Below, piece after piece: positions 16,160 to 22,513 of a DNA stretch of 23,851 bases. Source of the DNA: a virus; the IMG/VR virus record IMGVR_UViG_3300020001_000008, positions 1 through 23,851 of that record, one strand, 5' to 3'. A program made the position numbers and the translations under genes. The notes under the pieces are model-generated. The model searched no databases, was not told where the DNA came from, and saw only the letters and a list, made by a program, of their open reading frames with translations. Positions within the stretch are counted from its first letter, which is position 1; each line of letters opens with the position of its first letter.

Positions 16160-19100
16160 AAAAAATATTTATACTATTTACATTTGTTTTTTCGTTCGGC
16201 AAAATTTTTTCGCAAACGCAAAAAACAGACGCAGCCTTAACTACACAGGCACAAACTATTAAAAACGAAACAGTTCCATCGGCTAATACTCCGTTACGTG
16301 TTGGGACAATGTTCCTAGACGATATTGCCTCTAAAGTTAATGGTAATCAATATGCGGGAGTGAATACTGGGGGGACAAGCATAGCTTATACTGCTACAGT
16401 AACCCCGGCCATTGTATCTTATCCTTCGTTTTATAGTATCAAAGTTAAATTTCATGTTAATAATACTGGGGCATCAACGCTTTCCTTAAACGGGCTACCT
16501 GCAAAAACTATAAAAAAGGTTTTGGCTGGCGTGGTTGTAAATGTTGCGGCGGATGATATTGTTGCAGGCGCACCTTATTGGTTAATATATGACGCTGCTG
16601 AATTTATTATTCAAATAGGCGGTGGCAGCGGCGGAGGCGGTGGAGGCGGAACATGGGGTACAATTACTGGTACTTTAAGTGATCAAACAGATTTAAATAA
16701 TGCATTGAGTTTAAAGCAGTCTTCATTAACTCCTACTTCTGTAAAAACATCTAATTATACTGCTGCGCCAGGTGAATTTGTACCGGTTAACGCAACAGGA
16801 GGCGTTATCGGTATTACTTTACCAACTATGCCGTCAGAGGGTACAACTATAGGCGTAAAAATAGTTGCTATAAGTTCTACAACTTATGTCACTGTTTCTT
16901 CCGGCGGCAGTGATAGATTTAATATAGCTGCCGGCCCTGCAAATTTTGATTTGCTAAATAGAAACGAGACAGCATATTTTCAATATCATTGTATAACATC
17001 TTTTTTAGGGGTATGTACAGCCGGTCTTTGGTACTCTACCTCAGAGAATGCTGGCACGCTTATAAAGGGCGTAAATTACTTACAGCAAAATGTAAGTATT
17101 GATGGCGCCTATAATGTGCGCTGGGGAGATACTTCTATACCGCTCGGAATCTTCGACGTAGTAGCCGGCAACTCTGGCTATACACAATTTTCTAAGGCGC
17201 TACTAACTCTTAACGTTCTTGACCTTACACATGTTGATGCCGGCACTGGTGGCGTTATGGGCGAGCTATTACTGGATGCCACCGGAGCTCACTTGACTGG
17301 TGGCCTGAGTGCTGGTTTCCATACCATGCTAGACTTAACTGCAACTTCGGCTTTGTTCACCGATACCCGAACGTCTAAGAAAGGATTGGAGTATGCAGCT
17401 ACAGGGTATGTAACGCAATTGCATTCGTTGGTGGATAAGGAATATGCAGATGCTTTGGTGGGTGGATCACCGCTCTCGTTTTCGAATGGACTTACCAACA
17501 CGGCTGGGGTTGTTAAGTTGGGGGGAACATTGACTGGTAATACAAATATAAATGGGTCATTTGATTTTGGATTTGGGCAAAGTACATCTTTAATAAATTT
17601 CTTGGTTACGGCTACCGGAGTTGGTATTTATTCGGGGTTTACTTCTTATATAACGATGAATCCCGATCTAACACTACATACTACGGGGGTATTTATTATC
17701 GCCGCAGGAAATGTAAATTTACAAATATCTGGGGGCATAGCTACATTTTCAGGAAACAGGAACGCTTATGAGTGGAATTCTGTATGGTCAGCCACAGCCG
17801 CCACAGATGCAAATATAAATTTTCGTGGCACATTTACGGCAGCTTCCGGTTTAGGTACTATTGGTTATAAGTTTACTCCAGCATTAGTGGGATTAGGAAC
17901 ATCCAGTGTTCAAATTGGGCTAGATGTTAGTCCTACTTTTTCCGGAGGAACTACACCGATTAATTATGCGGCGAGATTTCGAAATAGTTCCGTGTTATTT
18001 CCGGCAGGTACCACTACTTACGCACCTATTATTATACCAACTGGTACAAATCTAACTACAACGGTTGCTGGAGCGCTGGAGAACGATGGCACACACTTGT
18101 ATTTTACGTTCGCGAATGCTGGAACTAGATTTCAATTAGATCAGCAAGGTGGTGGGGGCGGGAGTTGGTTACTTACCGGAACCTCCACGCTTACCGGAGT
18201 TGCGACAATAACTAGCAACGTCAAAAATCAACATATCTTCAACGGTACATGGACCGCTACAGCCGCCGCAGATGCTCACATACAATTTGGCGGTACACTA
18301 ACGGCAGCCTCTGGATTAGGAGTTACCGGATACGTGATTAATCCGTCGCTTACCGCTGTAGGAACTTCAAGCGTTCAAGTAGGATTAGATGTTGCTCCTA
18401 CGTTCTCAGGTGGGACAACGCCGGTCAATATTGCAGCGAGGTTTCAGAATGGAGGAGTGATTATTGGAAATTTTTCAGCATTTCCTGTACCAACTATTCC
18501 CGATGCGCTTTTAATTAGAACCGACCAGAATGCCGCTACTAGACTTTCAATTATTAACAATACAAGTGGAACAGGGGCCGTTTCCTCTATTGTACTTAGT
18601 AATTCAGCGGCCTTGAGTACGGGAATAACTTTAGCTGCTTTTTCCGCAGGGTTTACTTCTTCCAGCTTGTTCGTAGCAAATACAGCAGTTTTAGGTTCCT
18701 CCCTCAGTGGAGGGCTAAATATTGGAACACAAGTAAATAGTCCCATACAGTTTTGGGTCAACAATTCAGCGGCCGGTGCTGTTGTTAGAAATTCATTTAC
18801 GTCCGGTATTAGTCACTGGACTTTTGGTAGTTCAGGAACAGGACAAACAGCGATAGTAAATATTACCAGCAGCGTGGGGGTAGGAGTACCAACCCTCCTC
18901 GTTGCTAACGGTGCTCACATAAACTTGACTGCCTCGGTCGAAGTTCTTAATGTTAACCTCAACACTTCCGCCACTGTCCAATACGCTACCGGAGCTCAGG
19001 CTATTCTTCGTAACGTATTAGTTCAGGCTCCCACTATTGGATTTGTTGGGGCTTCTGTAGCCACAGACGTTGCAACGTTCACGATCACAGGTCCGCCCAA

Positions 19101-21168
19101 GGCAGGAACCAATGCAACCCATACCAACGCGCATGGGTTATTAATTCAAGCCGGGGCGGTAACGAGTGCAGGAGCGGCAGGAGCGGCATTTGGATTGACG
19201 TCCAATGCACCTACGGGAGGCACGGTTAACTACGCAGGTCAAGGTATTGGAGGATCATGGTTGTTTGCAGCAGGTACGACTACTTATGCGCCCATCATTA
19301 TACCCTCAGGCACAAACCTGACGACAACTAAGGCCGGGGCACTGGAGAACAATGGTACACACTTGTATTTCACCTTTGCTAATTCAGGAACTAGGTATCA
19401 GTTAGATCAGCAGAGTGGTGGAGGAATCACTAACACTGCTGCCAATAACGAGCTAATGAAGTCAGACGGTACTAATGCTGTACCCTCCGGAACATTTTCA
19501 ACGACTGCCGGTAATCTAATATTTGGAACTGGTCTTGCAGGGGCAACACGCACGTTGGCCGCAGATGGGTCGGCGACCGATGTTTCGCTTGCACTGAATC
19601 CGAAAGGAGCAGGCATTGTGTCGATGGTCAGCAGTACTTTTCAGTTTGAGAACGTTTTAGGTAGTCCAACATTATTTACTTCAGGTACAGGAGCGTTCAC
19701 GGTGTTCGGCCCGGATGGAGCAACGAGTCCCGGTCTGAATATTTATTTAAAAGCAGGTGATGGTGGCACGCTGAGTGGGAATTACAATGGTGGTAATGTA
19801 ACTTTTTCCGGTGGAATTGGGGGAGGCACAGGAGTACCAGGTAATGTTGCTTTTCATACAGGTTCCGGGACGTTTGGCGGTGGGTCGAAAGTTATATTCA
19901 TGGGAGACGCAGCAGTCAATCCAACAACCAACCCCACGAGCGGTGGGATCATGTTTGTGAAGTCATCAGATCATAATCCTTATTGGAGGACACCGGCTGG
20001 CGTAGAGACCTTAATGCTAGGTGGTATCTCAGCATTGACAGTAGGCACAACTACTATTACTTCTGGAACAAGTACACGCATACCATTTAATGATGGCGGG
20101 GTATATAGCGAAGATTCCGGCTTAACTTATGATAAAACGAACGATGCTATTACAGTTGGTAACGCTAGATTATCTACAACTGGGGTTGGTAACACATTTC
20201 TTGGGGAAGCGGCTGGAAATTTCACGCTTTCCTTAACAGGCAATACAGGAATTGGTAAACAAACTGGTGGTGTATTATCTAGTGGGTACAGCAATACATT
20301 AATAGGTAGTCAAGTTGGATTAGTATTAACCACCGGAAATTCGAATACCGGTGTTGGAACAAACGCCTTGGATCATGTTATAGCTGGGGCTAGAAACACA
20401 GGGATTGGAGCCGGGGCGCTTCAATTCACTACTGGTAATGATAATACGGGTTTAGGGGAATTTGCTGGAAATAATATTACAACAGGAAATAATAATTTAA
20501 TTTTAGGTTCTCAAATAAATGCCCAATCTGCAACATCCTCAGATCAATTATCAATTCAAAATATAATTTTTGGAACCGGTAATTCTGGAACGGGGACAAC
20601 ACTTTCCACTGGAAATATTGGAATTGGTATCTCAGCACCAACTGCCAAGCTAAGTATAGCAGGCGGAACAACGGCCGTGCCCCCATTAGGTTTAACCTCA
20701 GGAACTAATTTAACAACTCCCATCGCTGGGGCTTTTGAATATAACGGAGTAAATTTATTTTTCACCCCCAGCGGAACAACCAGAAAAACTGCGTCATTGT
20801 ATCAAGTTGCCCGGTCCACCGCTCAAACCGGAGCTAATGCCAGCGTAACGACCTGGACGGTAGGGGCTAGCGATGGAACATTCTTGGTATCGGCCAATGT
20901 TTTGGTAACTGCATCCACTACCCATGCCTTCACCGTTACATGCACGTATACCGATGAGGGAAATACTTCCAGAACAGTAACATTAACGCTTTCACAATTA
21001 GGGGGAACACTAGGCACCTCGGTAGCCAACGCAGCTGGAACGGTTCCGTATGAAGGTATTCCTTTGCACATTAGATGTAAGGCAGCAACGACTATTACAA
21101 TAGGGACTACCGGAACGTTTACCTCCGTTACTTATAATGTCGAAGGTAGTATTGCTCAAATAAATTAA
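16156..21168 (+). CDS. Long modular tail fibre with N-terminal Sec signal peptide
   Basis: At 1670 residues this is the largest gene. It opens with a signal peptide (KKIFILFTFVFSFGKIFS, then QTQ), very unusual for a tail fibre. Residues about 27-150 form a fibre-shaft domain (ATVTPAIVSYPSFYSIKVKF; NNTGASTLSLNGLPAKTIKK), then a glycine linker (GGGSGGGGGGGTWGTITGTL) leading to the frequent fibre motif SDQTDLNNALSLK. Later are two 80-residue repeats (nt 17761 and 18226), a 53-residue repeat (18001 and 19267, weaker at 20665), a run of seven ~17-residue repeats (20184-20523) of YadA-head type, and GIGISAPTAKLSIAG, a motif often seen before fibre chaperone domains. No S74 endosialidase-type chaperone follows; instead the last ~110 residues form a beta-rich tip (HAFTVTCTYTDEGNTSRTVT). 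The fibre overlaps the baseplate gene by ATGA, so it belongs to the tail operon. G+C is higher in 18.9-19.7 kb, suggesting mosaic origin. Confidence 0.9.
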   Translation: MKKIFILFTFVFSFGKIFSQTQKTDAALTTQAQTIKNETVPSANTPLRVGTMFLDDIASKVNGNQYAGVNTGGTSIAYTATVTPAIVSYPSFYSIKVKFHVNNTGASTLSLNGLPAKTIKKVLAGVVVNVAADDIVAGAPYWLIYDAAEFIIQIGGGSGGGGGGGTWGTITGTLSDQTDLNNALSLKQSSLTPTSVKTSNYTAAPGEFVPVNATGGVIGITLPTMPSEGTTIGVKIVAISSTTYVTVSSGGSDRFNIAAGPANFDLLNRNETAYFQYHCITSFLGVCTAGLWYSTSENAGTLIKGVNYLQQNVSIDGAYNVRWGDTSIPLGIFDVVAGNSGYTQFSKALLTLNVLDLTHVDAGTGGVMGELLLDATGAHLTGGLSAGFHTMLDLTATSALFTDTRTSKKGLEYAATGYVTQLHSLVDKEYADALVGGSPLSFSNGLTNTAGVVKLGGTLTGNTNINGSFDFGFGQSTSLINFLVTATGVGIYSGFTSYITMNPDLTLHTTGVFIIAAGNVNLQISGGIATFSGNRNAYEWNSVWSATAATDANINFRGTFTAASGLGTIGYKFTPALVGLGTSSVQIGLDVSPTFSGGTTPINYAARFRNSSVLFPAGTTTYAPIIIPTGTNLTTTVAGALENDGTHLYFTFANAGTRFQLDQQGGGGGSWLLTGTSTLTGVATITSNVKNQHIFNGTWTATAAADAHIQFGGTLTAASGLGVTGYVINPSLTAVGTSSVQVGLDVAPTFSGGTTPVNIAARFQNGGVIIGNFSAFPVPTIPDALLIRTDQNAATRLSIINNTSGTGAVSSIVLSNSAALSTGITLAAFSAGFTSSSLFVANTAVLGSSLSGGLNIGTQVNSPIQFWVNNSAAGAVVRNSFTSGISHWTFGSSGTGQTAIVNITSSVGVGVPTLLVANGAHINLTASVEVLNVNLNTSATVQYATGAQAILRNVLVQAPTIGFVGASVATDVATFTITGPPKAGTNATHTNAHGLLIQAGAVTSAGAAGAAFGLTSNAPTGGTVNYAGQGIGGSWLFAAGTTTYAPIIIPSGTNLTTTKAGALENNGTHLYFTFANSGTRYQLDQQSGGGITNTAANNELMKSDGTNAVPSGTFSTTAGNLIFGTGLAGATRTLAADGSATDVSLALNPKGAGIVSMVSSTFQFENVLGSPTLFTSGTGAFTVFGPDGATSPGLNIYLKAGDGGTLSGNYNGGNVTFSGGIGGGTGVPGNVAFHTGSGTFGGGSKVIFMGDAAVNPTTNPTSGGIMFVKSSDHNPYWRTPAGVETLMLGGISALTVGTTTITSGTSTRIPFNDGGVYSEDSGLTYDKTNDAITVGNARLSTTGVGNTFLGEAAGNFTLSLTGNTGIGKQTGGVLSSGYSNTLIGSQVGLVLTTGNSNTGVGTNALDHVIAGARNTGIGAGALQFTTGNDNTGLGEFAGNNITTGNNNLILGSQINAQSATSSDQLSIQNIIFGTGNSGTGTTLSTGNIGIGISAPTAKLSIAGGTTAVPPLGLTSGTNLTTPIAGAFEYNGVNLFFTPSGTTRKTASLYQVARSTAQTGANASVTTWTVGASDGTFLVSANVLVTASTTHAFTVTCTYTDEGNTSRTVTLTLSQLGGTLGTSVANAAGTVPYEGIPLHIRCKAATTITIGTTGTFTSVTYNVEGSIAQIN
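17761..18000 (+). repeat. Fibre repeat A, copy 1
   Basis: An 80-residue unit (NAYEWNSVWSATAATDANIN onward) aligned without gaps to the unit at 18226-18465. Shared core: FTAASGLG or LTAASGLG, then GTSSVQ-GLDV-PTFSGGTTP. Both probably fold as the same beta-rich fibre block. Similarity is clear in protein and still visible in DNA. Confidence 0.8.
18001..18159 (+). repeat. Fibre repeat B, copy 1
   Basis: A 53-residue unit (PAGTTTYAPIIIPTGTNLTT onward, ending DQQGGGG) directly after repeat A copy 1. The Gly-rich end is a likely hinge. Confidence 0.85.
18226..18465 (+). repeat. Fibre repeat A, copy 2
   Basis: The second copy of the 80-residue unit (NQHIFNGTWTATAAADAHIQ onward). It differs from copy 1 mostly by conservative changes, as expected after an old duplication or recombination within the fibre gene. 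Confidence 0.8.
19267..19425 (+). repeat. Fibre repeat B, copy 2
   Basis: The second copy of the 53-residue unit (AAGTTTYAPIIIPSGTNLTT onward, ending DQQSGGG), nearly identical in protein to the copy at 18001 but with many silent changes and more G+C, so the copies have evolved apart or came from different sources. Confidence 0.85.
20184..20523 (+). repeat. Seven tandem ~17-residue beta-roll repeats in the fibre
   Basis: Successive units read GNTFLGEAAGNFTLSLT, GNTGIGKQTGGVLSSGY, SNTLIGSQVGLVLTTGN, SNTGVGTNALDHVIAGA, RNTGIGAGALQFTTGN, DNTGLGEFAGNNITTGN and a last NNLILGSQ. The 'N-T-x-x-G-x-x-x-x' core every ~17 residues is typical of left-handed beta-rolls in YadA-like heads and some phage fibres, which assemble as trimers. 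Confidence 0.8.
20665..20787 (+). repeat. Fibre repeat B, degenerate copy 3
   Basis: A shortened relative of repeat B, with LTSGTNLTTPIAGAFEYNGV followed by NLFFTPSGTTRK, located just before the fibre's C-terminal tip domain. The conserved core is 'S/T-G-T-N-L-T-T-x-x-A-G-A-x-E-x-x-G-x-x-L-x-F-T'. Confidence 0.7.
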
Positions 21169-21177
21169 TTATTAACT

Positions 21178-21702
21178 ATGAAAACAATAATCTTTATTCT
21201 AATCAGTTTTTGCGCTTCCGCCCAAGTGGCCAACAATACTTGGGCTGTAGTCAACCTAAGCGATAATTTGCGCCTACAGTTTAACGGCAATCCCGTTAAG
21301 CAAAAAGCTGTGGTAAGCAGCTTTACGATCTACAATACAAAAGAATGGCAACTTGAGGTCATGGTACAGAGTTACGAAAGCGTTGCCGGGGCTTATGGGA
21401 ACTACATTCTAGCTACGATAGCCGCGGATGGAATTTTAACCACGGCTCAAAAAGATGTTCTAAGTTTAACCTATAGCGATAAATATATTCGTTATGGTAC
21501 GGCTGGGCACTGGGTGGACGTGAATGGTAACATAGTTGCAAGTGGCACCCCCGGAGCTATCACCGAGTTAGCTTATTGGCAACAGTTTAAGCTCAACCAA
21601 ATCGCTGGAACCGGTACGCTTTCCACCCAAGGCGCGTTGGATGAAATGTACTTAATCGTTGCGGCTTTGATAAATAAATTAAACACAAATAAAAACTGGT
21701 AA
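21178..21702 (+). CDS. Small secreted protein, unknown (1 of 3 after the fibre)
   Basis: The 174-residue product starts with a clear signal peptide (KTIIFILISFCASA, then QVA; Ala at -3 and -1, Gln at +1). The mature part is beta-rich first (NTWAVVNLSDNLRLQFNGNP; KEWQLEVMVQSYESVAGAYG) and helical near the end (GALDEMYLIVAALINKLNTN). It has no cysteine after the signal peptide. I do not recognise the family. The gene begins 9 bases after the fibre stop and ends 3 bases before the next gene, so it is in the fibre operon; a secreted partner of the fibre, a receptor-blocking or a lysis role are possible but unproven. Confidence 0.7.
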   Translation: MKTIIFILISFCASAQVANNTWAVVNLSDNLRLQFNGNPVKQKAVVSSFTIYNTKEWQLEVMVQSYESVAGAYGNYILATIAADGILTTAQKDVLSLTYSDKYIRYGTAGHWVDVNGNIVASGTPGAITELAYWQQFKLNQIAGTGTLSTQGALDEMYLIVAALINKLNTNKNW

Positions 21703-21705
21703 CCC

Positions 21706-22113
21706 ATGAAAACTAAACTTTTAACACTCACCTTCATCTTGTTTTCCATTCTATCTTATGCGCAGACTGACGTTGTGGCTAAAGCTGGCAAGCCTTCAAA
21801 ATCATTCACAGTAGGTGGTACACCAGCGCTACTTAATTTGCAGGATACACTGACCATTGAATTGCGGACTTACCAAAAACAAATTTTAACCAAACTCGAC
21901 TCGGTGCAAAAGGCGTTTGCGGCAGACGTGGAAAAAAACAAAGAAGTAATAGCCACCTTCAATACGTTAATGCAGCGATCGGCATCTATTCAGGAACAAT
22001 CCAGACAAGCGCAGGAATTGATTCTGGATGCGCAAGGAATTGACCCAAAGAAATTCCGGATTTCTGGTGGAGACCTGACTAAAGGAACGTTGAAGTTGGA
22101 AAAAATTAAGTAG
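21706..22113 (+). CDS. Small secreted coiled-coil protein (2 of 3)
   Basis: This is a 135-residue protein with signal peptide KTKLLTLTFILFSILSYA followed by QTD. The mature part is a polar linker (KAGKPSKSFTVGGTPALLNL), then a long helix with heptad-like spacing (TIELRTYQKQILTKLDSVQK; VEKNKEVIATFNTLMQRSAS; SRQAQELILDAQG), and a basic beta-like end (KKFRISGGDLTKGTLKLEKI). A periplasmic coiled coil is typical of spanins and also of proteins that hold fibres together. It lacks the lipobox Cys of an outer spanin and, if the signal is cut, the anchor of an inner spanin, so spanin is only a weak alternative. It lies 3 bases after the previous gene. Confidence 0.7.
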   Translation: MKTKLLTLTFILFSILSYAQTDVVAKAGKPSKSFTVGGTPALLNLQDTLTIELRTYQKQILTKLDSVQKAFAADVEKNKEVIATFNTLMQRSASIQEQSRQAQELILDAQGIDPKKFRISGGDLTKGTLKLEKIK

Positions 22114-22171
22114 CATATTAAAATATTGCCTGACGTTCTTTTAGTTAGACTGAATTGGTCAGAACTTAATG

Positions 22172-22200
22172 CAACAAGGGAGGTAAGGCGTCCCTTGTTG
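22172..22200 (+). terminator. Hairpin terminator after the fibre operon
   Basis: A perfect 10-base inverted repeat (CAACAAGGGA 22172-22181, TCCCTTGTTG 22191-22200, 9-base loop) is followed by ATTTAAAAG, 58 bases after the stop at 22113. A second, weaker fold precedes it: GTTCT 22135-22139 with AGAAC 22161-22165, enclosing GACT 22148-22151 with GGTC 22157-22160. The T-run is short, so termination may be partial. It separates the tail operon from the secreted pair that follows. No promoter matching the Bacteroidota consensus is obvious in the rest of the gap. Confidence 0.6.
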
Positions 22201-22219
22201 ATTTAAAAGAAAATTAAAG

Positions 22220-22513
22220 ATGAAACTTATATTTATTTTATTAATTGTTTCATTTGTATCTAATGGACAAATCATGCGACAGCCCACTGTCGATAAAATT
22301 CCATTTGCAGGAATGCTCATAGTTATTACTAAAGATCATCCATTTCCCAAATGTGAAGATTTCGCGAAATTGAATTGGGAAGCACTTAAGAAAAAACATA
22401 GTGAGCTAAAATCCAGAGCTATTCAATCCCATGAGGTGGTTTTAGTTTATCCAGGTAACAAAAGAATATATCTTACCTTTGATCAGCTTAAAGAAATTGC
22501 GTGTAAAAAATGA
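22220..22513 (+). CDS. Small secreted protein with two cysteines (3 of 3)
   Basis: The 97-residue product opens with a signal peptide (KLIFILLIVSFVSNG, then QIM). The mature part is basic and short, with a beta-like start (FAGMLIVITKDHPFPKCEDF), a helix (AKLNWEALKKKHSELKSRAI), a strand (HEVVLVYPGNKRIYLTF) and a last helix ending IACKK. The two Cys, near the start and end of the mature part, could form a disulfide in the periplasm. The family is not recognised. It comes 19 bases after the hairpin terminator, and its stop overlaps the next gene's ATG as ATGA (22510-22513), so it is coupled to the beta-helix protein and may act with it, for example as an immunity or folding partner (inference). 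Confidence 0.65.
   Translation: MKLIFILLIVSFVSNGQIMRQPTVDKIPFAGMLIVITKDHPFPKCEDFAKLNWEALKKKHSELKSRAIQSHEVVLVYPGNKRIYLTFDQLKEIACKK

Noticed and set aside
16156-21168. Bacterial trimeric autotransporter adhesin instead of phage fibre
   Set aside because: There is no C-terminal beta-barrel anchor, the gene is ATGA-coupled to tail genes, and the SDQTDLNNALSLK-type shaft is typical of phage fibres; the signal peptide alone does not decide it.
22114-22219. A tRNA or small RNA gene in the gap after the fibre operon
   Set aside because: No cloverleaf or T-arm sequence is seen; the strong inverted repeat is explained by a terminator.
21706-22513. A two-gene spanin pair
   Set aside because: There is no lipobox cysteine in any of the small secreted proteins and no retained N-terminal anchor; a coiled coil alone is not enough.
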